A DNA stretch of 64,000 nucleotides from Siphlonurus alternatus (GCA_949825025.1 OX463782.1:27692759-27756758); one strand, 5' to 3'; numbered from the stretch's first letter, positions 35,401 to 47,257 are shown. Numbers and translations: made by a program. The notes: generated from the letters alone by a model not told the origin.

Positions 35401-35460
35401 CGTGATCCATGCTGTACAGCCTATGATCGAAATAAAAATTTGAATTTGAATTTGAATATA
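35395..35460 (+). repeat. LINE 3' end with TTTGAA tandem tail
   Basis: GTGATCCATGCTGTACAGCC then TATGATCGAAATAAAAA leads into three copies of TTTGAA. An AATAAA-like signal followed by a short hexamer repeat is the 3' end of many arthropod non-LTR retrotransposons. The upstream 200 bp is AT-rich with no reverse-transcriptase frame, so the copy is 5'-truncated and perhaps only its 3' UTR remains. Confidence 0.5.
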
Positions 35461-36048
35461 TTTTTTTCAAACATTTTGATATTTATTGACAAGTCAGCAA
35501 AAATAATCCTGAAGTTTCAGCAGTAATATTCCTATACTAGCCATCGTTGAAAGTGCTTATCTTTAGCTAAGTCTTCTCAATGTTTAGCTTGTCTTTAAAC
35601 AAGAACTTGTGCAGGCTATTCAAACTGACATAAACATCAAAGCAAATAATAAAGTTTTTTTTTTAATAAAAGTGACAATCTAGACTTAAATCTGTACATT
35701 TTTTAATCTTGATAATGTACAACAACTTTTATTTTTTATTTATACCAAGGTTCTCTGGAATCAACAACTTTTATCTTCAACATTTACATTATTAAATAAT
35801 GAATAGACTTGGTAATGAATTAAAAATCTGTTTTTAAAAATTCTTAGCTTTTTATTTATTTTATACCATGAGAGCTTATGAATGACCTCGCTGCTTCTCA
35901 ATAATTTATTATCTTGAAGCTTGAATGTCCAGTTTTTAACTTTTTTAAATTTAAAAATGTAAAAGAAATTCAATAAAAAGAAGAGTAACATGTTAAAAGT
36001 ATACTTTATATTTGAAAAATATAATATATGTTTAATACGCCCAACGAC

Positions 36049-36219
36049 TATATACTGGAGAACGGCCTAGAACGTCGAATTGAGAAACCTCGATACTCGG
36101 TAGAGTTCGGAAACTCTAACTATAACGCGCGCTCGGCCGGCTAGAAAAGTCAAGGTCGTGACGTCACTGGTTGAGGAAATGGCGGCACGTTAAAGTTAGG
36201 CCGTCCTCCCAGTATATAA
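36049..36219. mobile_element. Family G foldback element
   Basis: The left end TATATACTGGAGAACGGCCT and the right end, as reverse complement (TTATATACTGGGAGGACGGC), are imperfect inverted repeats of about 23 bp. AACGT sits just inside each. The GC-richer core holds GCGCGCTCGGCCGGC, TGACGTCA (36159-36166) and GGAAATGGCGGCACG. About 170 bp, non-coding. A distant relative may be present at 42004-42200. Confidence 0.6.
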
Positions 36220-36293
36220 TTCTTGCAATACGCCACTGTGATTGTGATTGTACATCTTGTAATAAAACTTTAAATTTTTCTTAATACGATAAA

Positions 36294-36498
36294 TATATCA
36301 TCCCTCGTCCGCTATACCTACACAATCTTGTTAAAATAATGAGTTATCTGCTATTTCAAGTGAGCGTAATTATTAAGCTGTATAAATAGGTATAATATAA
36401 CATGAATAATTGCGCTCACCTGAAATAGCAGATATCTTATTATTGCAACGAAATCGTGGTAGGCAAATAGTTCGTTATTGCGGATTAGGGACGATATA
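36294..36498. mobile_element. Family C foldback MITE, full copy
   Basis: The termini TATATCATCCCTCGTCCGC and, from the right, TATATCGTCCCTAATCCGC are inverted repeats. A second inverted pair lies inside: ATCTGCTATTTCAAGTGAGC and GCTCACCTGAAATAGCAGAT. TA flanks on both sides could be a TA target duplication, which would suit a Tc1/mariner-type partner (inference). A shorter copy lies at 52536-52645, where the left inner arm is missing. The right flank (ACTGTATAAGAATATCC) is also similar in both copies, so the true border may lie further out. Confidence 0.75.
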
Positions 36499-36547
36499 CT
36501 GTATAAGAATATCCTTGTCTTCAATTATGAAAATTTTAAAGAAAAAC

Positions 36548-36640
36548 AACCCTCGGTAACCACGGTTAGCGTCAGGCTATCTTATTGACATTAAATTTAA
36601 CCCGATTAGTGAGTAACCTCTGCTATTAAATTTCCAAATA
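36548..36640. mobile_element. Family B foldback MITE, fragment
   Basis: CTCGGTAACCACGGTTAGCG matches the family B internal palindrome (compare 25098). CGATTAGTGAGTAACC-like sequence 70 bases on could be the complementary arm. The terminal GGGCGC motif is not seen. It lies about 50 bp after the family C element. Confidence 0.4.
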
Positions 36641-39149
36641 ACTCTTACATAATTCTCGTCTATAATAACATATTATTTTATAAACAGATCAAATTCTACG
36701 GGCTTCTATCATATTATTTGTTTACAAAATAAATAACAGCTCTATACAACATGAAGCCTTCTATAAATCATATATGGCTTCTGCCTCTCTACAATTTTCA
36801 AATGAGACTTTATTTTTACACGATTTTTTTATATGAATTCTATCGGCATTTTTTCTAGTAATAAAATTTTTTATTATGAAATTGACCAAAGGTTTGATAT
36901 CATTGAAAAAATAAAATAAAATACGAATTTAAATTCTCAATTTGAATGAATATCCTCATCCTTTCCTATACAGAATAAAGTATGGGATTTTCTCCACCTA
37001 CTATATGGAGTCTTTGAAGTTTGAAAATGCATTTTATATATAAAAGAGGACAAGCAAGCGATTTGCTCTTCTACCTTATATATAAGTGGTAAGGCTTCCC
37101 TCTTGCTACTTCACTAAAGGTAGCAGCTGAAACGTTATACTATAACATAGCAACCGATCTCCATGAGGCTATGTGGGTATCGGATTTTTTTTTTATATCA
37201 CAGATTTTTATTGAAGGTGGAAAGATATTGCATCCAACTTTTTGGATCAAACACTTGAGCTATTGCGAACAAGTTTGTGGCGAATATTATGAAAGAACTT
37301 TCAGAGCGGAATAAGAGCCATGGTTAGTTTCTTAAGTTCTATCATTATTTCAATAATTCAAACTTCTTTCAGATAATAAGAAAGATAGAACTTTAGAGGT
37401 AATACTAAACTTAATGCATTGACATAAAAGGCTACATATGATATGTCATGTGCAATTCTTATTGTTTAAATTATGTAATGTGAGAGAAAATTAAATACTT
37501 TGAAATAAAATGAGCCTTTGAAAGTAGCTATTTTTATCAAAAGTTTATTATAAATTATACATAAATGATGGTAAAAATAACTGTATTTATGATAAGATCA
37601 AATAATTATTGTTTCATCGTCAAAGGGTTCGAATTCTTTTAAAACGTTATTTCAATATTAATATTCTACCCCATATGTTTTTAATAATGCTTGAAATTAC
37701 AGTTAAATAAGAGTTACTCGATTTGTTATTTGTAACAAAAAATAATTCAATTAACTTCATTATATATTAAAGAGTTAATGATACATTGAAGCAGTTCATA
37801 ATTTGAATTATGAAACAGTTCATAATTCATAAATTATGTTCATAATTCATAAATTATGTTCATAATTCATAAATTATGAACTGAACTGTTTTTTTAATTA
37901 AATAAACAAATATATTTTTTATTCATTTTTAATCAATATTTAAATTTTTAATAATCATCTTCAATGAGTCCAGTAGTTCCATTTTATTTTTTGATACGTA
38001 AAAGGCAAAAAGAAAAAAAAAATACAAGATTACATCAATTGTAATAAAAAAGCAATTATTTAAAAAGCAATTATTTTTTAAAAAATTATATAAAAACTCA
38101 TTGTAAAATTATTAGCTTTTAAAATTTTCCTTATAAAAATGTGACAAGTGAAATGATTAAAGCTCTCTTCGACACGTCACTTTGGAGAAATGAATGGTGT
38201 AAAAGAAACGACATTGTTCTCACGTCTTCTCGAATTTGTCACTTGGTTGGAAGTTAAGTCTCTCTGGCACACATATAACAAATTTCAATCTTTTAAACTT
38301 TCAAGGGTATGTGCGAGTAAAGTTCGTATCACAAAGCCAAGTTTGATATACTCTCTCTGTACTTTCTTTACATTAGATTTAAAACTTATACAGAATAGAG
38401 AACTCCCAGTGCCATGCCACGTCTTTTGGTACAAAAAGTATATAGAACTCTAATACATCAGTCTGCAAGAGAAACTAACTTATAGCTGTAAGTTCAATAA
38501 AAAACTGTGGTCTCTAGTTCATTATTTTGAAGATCACATTTTTTTTTTTATTATTATTATTTTACAATTTGAAAATTTTAATGACAGAAATATAATCATT
38601 AAAAAACTGTGGATTTTATTATGACAGTAACTGTACTGTGAATGACGGATGACAAAAAAAAAAACTCATCAAAGAAAAATAAATCCTTCCAATTTCAAAG
38701 TCAATATTCTGGAATAGTTAATATCCAACTTTTATTAAACTCTATATTTTCATAATGAAATATCTTATATTAAATTTTTTTTATACTTATTTTCATTTAG
38801 TTACTTTAAAAGAAAATTTATATGAAAAATTTCATTTTTATGAAGTTTTTCGTACGAGTTAGTTACTATATATAATACTAACATCAATGTATTTATTTTG
38901 GTAACATATAATATAATTGTTTTTCCCCTTTCAAATATTGTAATTTCCTTTTCCTTTTTTTCAATTGTATAAAAATTGTAGCTAAATGTTTTTGTTTGTT
39001 TTTACTTTGATTGACTTTTCATATCAATTAAATAGCTTGAATCGAAAATGATCCTTATATTTATATTTTAATTTTCTGCATATATCTGGATGTAGTACTT
39101 ATTTATTGTAGTTCCCTTAACATTGTAATCCATTACATTTATTTTATAA
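36641..39149. other. AT-rich non-coding DNA, no gene seen
   Basis: Mostly A/T-rich. A plus-strand 87-codon frame at 38190-38453 is of balanced composition but resembles nothing known, so it is not called. The tandem palindrome at 37792-37890 is listed separately. Confidence 0.5.
37792..37890. repeat. 20-bp tandem repeat inside a palindrome
   Basis: GTTCATAATTCATAAATTAT occurs three times with a 20-base period (37818, 37838, 37858). The unit is itself nearly self-complementary. The ends GCAGTTCATAATT (about 37791) and AATTATGAACTGAACTG (about 37872) are complementary, so the whole ~100 bp can fold on itself. Confidence 0.8.
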
Positions 39150-39461
39150 TCGACAACCTTCATGAAAATTTTTTATTGTATATTTGGATAGAGGACCTCG
39201 AGTTAATGTATTTTCAATATTTTTTCAGATTTTTTTTAAACACCCTTAAAATCATGCTGCAAAACGCTGTGACGTCATAGTCATGCAATTATTTAACACA
39301 CAAACATAGGAAAATGCGTTGCATGAATGACGTCACAGCGTCTTTCCCCTCGATTCTGAGGGTGTTACTAGAGGTTTCAAAAAAATCTTAAAAAAAAATT
39401 ACAATACATAACTTGAGTTCTTCTATCCAATATGCAACAAAAAAATCATGTAGGTTGTCCA
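39150..39461. mobile_element. Family A-related foldback element, variant core
   Basis: The ends TCGACAACCTTCATG and CATGTAGGTTGTCCA match the family A termini of the 15.37-kb copy. The arms differ further in (ATTGTATATTTGGATAGAGG / TTCTATCCAATATGCAAC, AAACACCCTTA / GAGGGTGTT). The core is a second inverted repeat: CGCTGTGACGTCATAGTCAT against ATGAATGACGTCACAGCG. The element therefore carries two TGACGTCA sites (39270-39277 and 39328-39335). About 312 bp and non-coding. Confidence 0.75.
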
Positions 39462-40926
39462 TTTACCTAAACTTACTTCTGGTCCCTTCACGAATTTTTT
39501 AAAGACTTTCTCGTAAAACCTATAGACAGGGACAAAAGGCGATCAGGAAAGACCCATACACCGTAGTGTCCTCGGGTACCCGACAACCTTTAAGTGGAAA
39601 GGTTTAAAGAGGCAAGGTTACGAGAATAGCCTCATTCACGTGATAGTGACAATGTGAAACTACATCAAACCATCAAGTATATTCCTTCACCAAGTAAAGT
39701 ACCGAAACAAATAATAAAAGTTTAGAAATCAATGTATAGTTTTAGATAATATTGAGTCATGCGTTACCACAATATGTAAATTTAACTAAAAGACAATAAA
39801 ATTCATATTTTTTTTTACATATTTTTCAAATATATACAAAATAAAGTTCAAATTTTATATATCCACAATTTTAACTTCATTTTATATAACAATATTTAAA
39901 TATTTCTCTCTAGATTTTCATTCTGATTTCTTTTGACTATTTTTTGTAAAAAATCGAAATGTCTTAACGTTTGAAAAACAAGATATTTTATTTTTTGAAT
40001 AGGTTTTACATCGATGTTTTATTCATGTTTCTGTAAAAAAAAATATACATTATAAAAAAGTGTTGACATTTTCAGGTAAAAAAAACAGCGTGCAATTTTA
40101 GTTCTCTTCAAGTTTTACTCCAGCTTTTTGATTTTGACAGTCGATAGTGATATCGAATCAACAATAACTTCCATACATAATATATTGTCTACACCATTCG
40201 ACTTTGAATATAATATAACTCTAGGGAATTCTTTAATACTTTTTTTTTTTTCTCCATATATATTATATTCTAGCCAGCCTTAATGTGAAAAAAGTTTTTG
40301 GTCTATTATGATTGGATATGACAAAGAATATTTTTTATTACAGTAACCATCAAAAGTGAGAAGAAAAAAGAAAAATTTATTACAAAGGAAAAATGATTTT
40401 TTTTTTTAAATATATATTAAAATTCTTAAATTCATTTCGATTTTTCTTTCTTTTTTAAAGAAATTATGATAATAAGATAAGTGTAATTTTTTGTAAATTA
40501 TGTGTTGATTGATTTTTAGTAAAATTATGTAAAAAAATTATGCATGGTTAAATTATTTAGAAATTAGTATTAAAGTCTATAAAAACAGAAGCATTAACAT
40601 GAAAGGCTATATATATTAATTTAACCCATAATTAATACCTTTTAAATGTTATTTATTTTTGTGGTATATCATGTATTTACTTTAATCTCAATTTACCACA
40701 TAAATATATATTTAACTGTGAACTCTTCCATTTGGTTTTACGCATGAATAGAATTATAAAATATTACTTATTTGTAAATCATACTTCACAATTACAGATA
40801 TGAAAACATTTATAATAAAAAATTAAAATTGTATATATCAATCATTTTTTTTATGTCTTTTTGATTGATTGATGACAATAATATAAAATTGTAAAATATT
40901 AACATTTTATTTTATTGCTAGTTTAT

Positions 40927-40929
<3 letters not shown>
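39462..40929. other. AT-rich non-coding DNA, no gene seen
   Basis: A mixed patch at 39500-39660 (AGGGACAAAAGGCGATCAGG, CCTCGGGTACCCGACAAC) is followed by A/T-rich sequence. No coding region or known repeat was recognised. Confidence 0.5.

Positions 40930-40997
<68 letters not shown>
40930..40997 (+). repeat. (GA)n microsatellite, about 34 units
   Basis: About 67 bases of uninterrupted GA. Homopurine arrays of this kind can bind GAGA-type factors in insects and can form triplex DNA (general knowledge). It produces the Leu-Ser repeats in a meaningless minus-strand frame. Confidence 0.95.
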
Positions 40998-41000
<3 letters not shown>

Positions 41001-41390
41001 AGCGTCAGATTTGGTAGCCGCAATATCGTTTTTGAGAGTAGGCGAAGTTTGTAAAATTTATGATTTCTGAAAGTGACGTGAAATATTGTGCAATTACATT
41101 TTGAAACGTATGGAGGATCGGACAAGAGCTAGGGTTTGAGCTGCTGGGTTGGTTTTAGGGGGGGGGGGGGGCTTCGTGTTATATCGGACTTCTCTCTCGG
41201 TGATCAATGACAATTGTTGGAGCACGTTGGTCTCGACCCTTTCTCCTTTTTACCCCCTTCTCCCACAGCCTCCTGCAAAACCCCGCGGTCTAGGCCCTAG
41301 CAAACTATATTGAGTGAACACCAAATCACGGTGGGGAGGGGTGGTAGAGTACCAAGTGAACCAAAACTTTCATGGTGAACCATTTCCTAC
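40998..41390. other. GC-richer island with poly(G)
   Basis: Directly after the (GA)n array comes a mixed block. It includes GAGTAGGCGAAGTTTG, a 14-base poly(G) run at 41158-41171, GACTTCTCTCTCGGTGATCA and AACCCCGCGGTCTAGGC-like text near 41280. Purine/pyrimidine-skewed tracts dominate. No open frame of note. Position next to a GA array is compatible with a promoter or chromatin-boundary type element, but this is inference. Confidence 0.3.
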
Positions 41391-41587
41391 AAACTATTTC
41401 AAAATGAAATATTATATATTATATACTTATGTGTAGACTTTAATACTCTAAAAGTAAGCAGTCAAGGGTTAAGATCAAGAGAAAAGTCATTGCTTTTTTA
41501 AGCACTTACATTTGACAAATTCAATCTAAATTATAAACAAAATGTTTAACAAAGTTCTTGACTTTTATTTTATTATAATATAATATG

Positions 41588-41759
41588 TGAGGCGCCGCAG
41601 ATCAAACGAGTTTATATCCAAGCCCAACTGGAATTTAATTTTTAAGCCTCAGTTACATCAACAAAAAAAAATCAGACCACTTTTGTTGATGTAACTGAGG
41701 CTTAAAAATTAAATTACAGTTGGGCTTGGAAATAAACCCGTTTGATCTGCGGCGCCTCA
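41588..41759. mobile_element. Family F foldback element, near-perfect hairpin
   Basis: Arms of about 79 bp are almost exact complements. The left starts TGAGGCGCCGCAGATCAAAC and ends CAGTTACATCAACAAAA. The right mirrors it and ends TTTGATCTGCGGCGCCTCA. The loop is only ~14 bases (AAAATCAGACCACT-like). I counted only a few mismatches, so the element is probably young or under gene-conversion-like repair. No coding capacity. The flanks share TG, possibly a 2-bp target duplication. Confidence 0.85.
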
Positions 41760-42003
41760 TGTAGTTCATTAAGACATGAAGGACGAAATAAAAAACATTT
41801 CTAAGTGACAACAAAATTATTTCATAGATAGAAAATGACGTTAGTTCATAGGTGAGCAGGATGGGACAAAAGGTACACCTTGTGACAGCACAAACGTTAC
41901 TTCCGCTTTGTTTTCAGGCGTCACCACGCAGTCTATGGAGTTGTGGTGAACTGGAACGTTTTTAGAATAGGTTGGACGTTCTCTTCCCCCAAGGATACCA
42001 AGG

Positions 42004-42200
42004 TGAGGAGGATGTCTTAGAACGACAAATTGAAGAAGAGTAGACCTCAACTATTTTAATCAACCTTCAGAACAGTTTTTACAGCCTACACGAGTAACCG
42101 GTTTAGAACAGCTGGTTTAGAGCTCAAACACATGACGTCACTTGGAGACAACATGGAGGCGAAATCAGCTGACTTCATAATAAACCATCCTCTTCAATTT
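42004..42200. mobile_element. Possible family G relative
   Basis: GAGGAGGATGTCTTAGAACG and, at the other end, AAACCATCCTCTTCAATTTT give weak inverted ends. The order of internal words (TTAGAACGACAAATTGA, then CATGACGTCACTTGGAGA, then ACATGGAGGCGAAATC) parallels the element at 36049-36219 (CTAGAACGTCGAATTGA, GTGACGTCACTGGTTGAGG, AATGGCGGCACG). Similarity is low, so this is tentative. Confidence 0.35.
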
Positions 42201-43334
42201 TTATTATCCTTGATTTCCATTTAAAAAAATTCAAACCTGTAACTTCTATGTTTTGAAGTTCAGATCCAGAAATTTAGGTACTGGCAAAGTTCATGTTGTC
42301 CAGAGGTGGTAGTTTTTAGTTCTGCTACTGTATTGAATTGTTCCCGTTATAATAAAACAGCAATGCATCTTGTGGTCCTTTACTGCTACTACAATGTGTT
42401 TTAATCACTTTAAATAAGCATGCAACTCCCGCCAGTATGAATATTTATATAAGAAACATTATGTATATTAATAAAATAAGTTATAATAACTTAGCAAGGG
42501 GAGGAAGAACTTTTATCTATATAGTTAATAAAGACATAAAATATATTTATGATATCATTATTATGGGGATGTTTTATATAAAGAATTAATTATCAAACAT
42601 AATGATTATTATAACCCTCTTATATAAAATAGAGTATCAAAAGTTAGTATATTGGAAACTTTGGAATAGCTACCACATCATATAATAGAAGTGCGTATAG
42701 AAGTAGAGAGGAAGAGCATTAAATTTGTTGAAGAACAATGGGTCAAAATATATAGAAATTATATGAGAAACTTGAGACACAAAAATGCGTTCAATGGTAC
42801 ATATTATGTGACCTGAAATTCCGTAAGATTCTAGTCGTTAGAGTATAGCTTAAAAAACTTAAGATTTCAACCGGAAGTGAAGAGATAACATTTGAAACGA
42901 AATAATAAAACTGCATTTTAAAAACTTTTTATGGTATTGTAAAATTTATCTGCCAATTTTTAAAATTGAAATAAAAATAAATGGAATAGAATTCTTGTAT
43001 TTTTATCTACTTCCGAAAGTAATCTTATGTTTGTTAAATTATATTAAAGTTTGCTATTTTTTTTATATTTTTTTTTAATATAATAAATTCCTTTTGAGTC
43101 AACATAGTTAAATTGGTTCACTACTTTATAGAACAATGTAATATAAAGAAAAGTTTAACAAAACGAGTTCAATGTTGGCATAGTATAATATAAAACATAA
43201 TAATTTAAAAAATAATAATAATATTAAATAAATTTTATTTTTTAAAAAAAGGGAATAGTATATAAACAATAAAAAAGTAGTTATTATAAAAAAATATCCT
43301 ATCCTGTATACATGATAATGATGATGTCTTTTTT
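42201..43334. other. AT-rich non-coding DNA, no gene seen
   Basis: A/T-rich sequence. The 42866-43045 stretch shares words with segments near 5.1 and 52.1 kb and is listed as family H. Confidence 0.5.
42866..43045 (+). repeat. Family H dispersed segment (tentative)
   Basis: It starts CAACCGGAAGTGAAGAG and ends ATCTACTTCCGAAAGTAATC then TTATGTTTGTTAAATT. The segment at 52065-52245 has ACCGGAAGTAGCCGG at its start and TAACTTCCGGTGG, ATGTTATGTTTGTTAAACT at its end. Spacing is similar (~140-150 bp), so both could be diverged copies of one element with ACCGGAAGT-type inverted ends. Confidence 0.35.
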
Positions 43335-43600
43335 TTTAAGTAAACTCGGAAAGTTTTGGTTGCTGTAGTTTCCGTTGATTTGCCAGCACTACGCTATCGC
43401 TTTTGTCTCTGATGGTGAAACATTTCCACGTGGTCTCAGACAAGGGGCTGTTAACCAGACGGCACACCGCACTGCAGGGTTCATTTTGTCACGGTGATTA
43501 GCACTGTAGTCCTCGCTAAAACCATGGATTGATATAGAATCAGATAACGTGGTGTGTAGACGCAACTTGCTTGGTTAAATACTCAGAACCTTTGTAGCTC
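43335..43600. other. GC-richer unique island
   Basis: Mixed sequence with AACTCGGAAAGTTTTGG, GACAAGGGGCTGTTAACCAG, CGGCACACCGCACTGCAGGG and TGTAGACGCAACTTGC, bordered by AT-rich DNA. No open frame or repeat match was recognised. Candidate regulatory or unique sequence. Confidence 0.3.
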
Positions 43601-45070
43601 ACTGGCTTTATACTTTTCTTTGAGAAAGAATGAGATTCTTTGCAACTGATAATTACATCGTTTTTTTTATTCTTATATTTTAGATACAATGTAGTTGTAA
43701 ATAATTTTTATGAAAATTGTAAAAATAATATATAAAAAATTAAAACCTTTAATTATGGTCCCTGGTGGACTTAATTTGCGAAACAGAAATAATAAAAAAA
43801 TTAAATATATTCAGGTAAAATTAAAATGATAAAATTAATTCAAGTTTTTAATTTGCATAATTTAAGTTGATTTGTTAAAAGTGTATATTTTATGTTGCTG
43901 TTTCAAACAATATGAATTACAATTAATTAAATTTTTATTATAATATATTCTCGTAATTATATATAGCTACTACCTGACGTATAAAATTTATTAAATTCAT
44001 ATAATTGCTCTGGAAATATCAGAAGTTTATTAAAGTAGTGAATATCATTGTGTACAATATGACTTTCATTAAATAAAATAGCATTATTAAATAACTAATT
44101 ATATTTCTACAATTAAAATTTTAATTATTACAATGTAATATACTACTTTATAAACTAAGTGTATTACAATTTTTCTGCATATGAATATAGAATAACTATG
44201 TTTATATAATTAAATTACATAGTATATCAAGAGAATAAATTAAAATGCATTGTTATTGTTATTTATGTCAATAATAGCACATCAATATTATAAACACATT
44301 TGAAAGATTTAAATACATATATAATATAAAATATAGATAATTCCAATTCAATATAATATAAAATTGTAAAATTTATAGAATTTATTTTAATGATAAATAT
44401 AATTGTCACTTAGCCTGTATATGATACTAACTAGTTGAGTTTAGCGTTTAGCTACATATATGGAGAACGATAAAGGGATGATAGTAAACCGCTTGCGTTG
44501 CAATATTTATGGTGCAAACACATGCTCATGTATGGTCGTGCTTCAAAGTAGTAGCATATTATTATATATACCTACAACGTGTATATATTATGATGGTACA
44601 TATATGAAACATCGGTCGGTCGGTTAGTTTAGATCATATATATATATGACCTATTTGAAATCTACTATCATGTATAGTATGTTAAACATACCACGTATAA
44701 GGCTGCAATATGAACATCTAAAACATTTCTGTCAATATTTTTAATATAAAAAAAGGTTTTATAAAGAAGATATATAAAAGGATTTATAATAATATTCCAT
44801 ACCATGTGTTTAACATTGTTCAACTACACTGTACTATTATATTTAATAATATCAAACATTAATTCATTAATGTATTTAACCTTCACCTGTAACATCCATT
44901 ATCAAATTATTAATTATTAGATTAGTGTAATAATAGTGTAGTACTGTACTATTATACATTTAGAATGCTAACCTGACTAAAACGTCAGTATTGGATCAAT
45001 AATGCAGTAGTTATGATACATTATAAGACACAATTGTCAGTATCAAGCCAAGTAGACCAAGGCAAAAGAG

Positions 45071-45074
<4 letters not shown>
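43601..45074. other. AT-rich non-coding DNA, no gene seen
   Basis: Very A/T-rich. A mixed patch near 44445-44640 contains the short tandem GGTCGGTCGGTT (about 44614). Nothing else is recognised. Confidence 0.5.

Positions 45075-45141
<67 letters not shown>
45075..45141 (+). repeat. (GA)n microsatellite, about 33 units
   Basis: About 66 bases of GA, preceded by imperfect purine sequence (GGCAAAAGAGGAGAA). It encodes an Arg-Glu repeat in an incidental open frame. Confidence 0.95.
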
Positions 45142-45142
<1 letters not shown>

Positions 45143-46439
45143 CTAATATAATATTCAAGTGTTTCACATACATGCAGGTACTGTGGCAGGTGTGCATTGA
45201 CTGCAGCTGGTCACTATATACATCTCACGTACCTACTACCTCTCTCTAGCGAATTACAGCTGCAGTTATTAAGTGCAAATTCACACTCGTTGCATCATTT
45301 TCCATGAAAATAAATTATAACATATACAATATTTACCAAAAGTACTTTGTAAAATAAGTACACATCAATATGCAGATTTATCCTATATTTATAATAGTAA
45401 AACACAATTTATGTATATAATAATATACAAAATGTTTTATGGATAATATAATTTGGTATGTAAATTTTATGCATGAATTACCTATATGTATATATTAATA
45501 TAAATAATAATTTTAAAATCCTGTGGTGAACAATAAAATTGTGCTTATTGTGTAATATGTGTAAATATAAATTTATCATGCAAATAGATGACGACAAATA
45601 TTAACTATAATATAGTTTTTTTTATATAATTGTACTCTATATATATTTAATGTACAAAAGTATTAAAGGCTCATTAAATTAATAGTTTTACGTTCATTCA
45701 AAGTGCTATGACAATGGAAATTATTAAACAAATTATTTACATGATGCATTTGTAATAAAATTTGTTAAATTAAGTACACAGAGTTTATAGATGTATTCCA
45801 TGTTCGAACAGATGTTGCTGTTTTTTATGTATTGTTGTTTTTATATTAATACATGTACCGCAATCGACAATTAAAAATATATATATATATTATACAAAAA
45901 AACAAAATAAAATATAAAACTTCAAGCAAGTTTTTTTCTTCCTCTTTCCATTTTTTCCAACTCTTTTGAGAAAAAATAGCCATTGTTCTCAACGACTTCT
46001 TATTTCATCATGCAAAATTCAAAATTTAATAATTAACGTTAATGCATACACTGTATAATACATTAAAATAAATAACACTTCATGAGTTGTGAGTTAATAA
46101 TAAAAAACTTTCATTTATTGAGCAATTATTTTCGCCTTGAGGTTAGGCAACTGGTTCAGCATGTAATTGAAACATTGCATACGTAGCAGGGGCAACCCGG
46201 GCAACGGTTCATAAATCTTGGTGCTAAAAGAGTTGCTTAACTTACGACAATCAATTAAGGTGGACTATTTTTAATTTGTGTATTTTCTGCATTCGTCTAA
46301 TTAAAATTAATATTATAATTTATTCAAATAAGATTCTATAATATATCACATGACTATATATATATATATATATCTTATTTTGATTAAATCAACCTGCAGA
46401 TTCTAAAACCAATTATAATTCTATGTTGAATTTCCTTGG
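45142..46439. other. AT-rich non-coding DNA, no gene seen
   Basis: A/T-rich. A short mixed patch follows the GA array (GGTACTGTGGCAGGTGTGC). A short (TA)9 run is at 46355-46373. The possible retroelement tail at 46094-46160 is listed separately. Confidence 0.5.
46094..46160 (-). repeat. Possible retroelement 3' end (minus strand)
   Basis: The minus strand reads GTTGCCTAACCTCAAGGCGA then TAATTGCTCAATAAATGAAA and an ATT-rich tail. It shares TTGCCTAA..CCTCA..GCG with 32941-33000 in the same orientation. An AATAAA signal is present. Confidence 0.35.
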
Positions 46440-46700
46440 GCAAGCTACAGAGAGAGTTTACCATAGTGGCGTCCCGTACTAAAGTTGTGTTCGTGGTTAC
46501 CTAACCTTGGTTCTCACAGCACATTCCAGAAGGAAATTCAATCCTACAGTACACACCTTAATGTTTGCCCGAGCAAAGTGTACGTACCGTTATTACGTAG
46601 TCTCTTTAACCAAGCCGCCACATTTGTAATGTTATACAATTTTGTTGTGTGCTCGACTCTTCACATAGTCTGCATAAGGTTTCATTTTGCAGCTTTAAGG
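46440..46700. other. GC-richer unique island
   Basis: Mixed-composition sequence with TAGTGGCGTCCCGTACTAAA, GTGGTTACCTAACCTTGG and CCCGAGCAAAGTGTACGTAC. A 72-codon plus frame (46485-46703) lies within it without a recognisable product. Could be a unique regulatory segment or a short exon, with no evidence to choose. Confidence 0.25.
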
Positions 46701-47257
46701 TAGTTATAACACTATTGAATTTTTTTTACTTAAGATTTTTTTTTTATTTCAATTCATAAAGAAAAATGTGTACACATATTGGTATGATACATTTTTTTTT
46801 TTTTTTTTTTAGCTGAACTCTTTTGTAAGGTTCAATTTTTAGGTTATTCGTACACACAAACAAGCGTTGTTTAAAATTTTGTGCATCATTCCAAACAGGG
46901 GAGGTCGTAATAATATGGCTAACATGTGCTGAAAATTATATTAAATGTAACTCACAGTTAACTCAAAAGTAGTTTTATTACTTTTATATACTTGACAAAT
47001 AATGAGAAATTGTATATTTATTAGCTGTAAGTTATATTTTTTCTCTGGTGTGTGTATGTATGTTCACTTAACGAAAAATATTTACATTTTAAGTATATAT
47101 GGCAAACAAATAATAACCCAATTGCAAATTTAAAGACATTAGTACTTATATTTTTTCTTAATCCCAAGAAAAAGTAGTGTTGTTTTTATCATTTTTTTCT
47201 ATTTTAAGTATCATTTAATGCTTTAGAACGATATAGGTAACCCAGAGATAGTTGTAA
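46701..47257. other. AT-rich non-coding DNA, no gene seen
   Basis: A/T-rich with poly(T) at 46793-46811. Nothing recognised. Confidence 0.55.
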
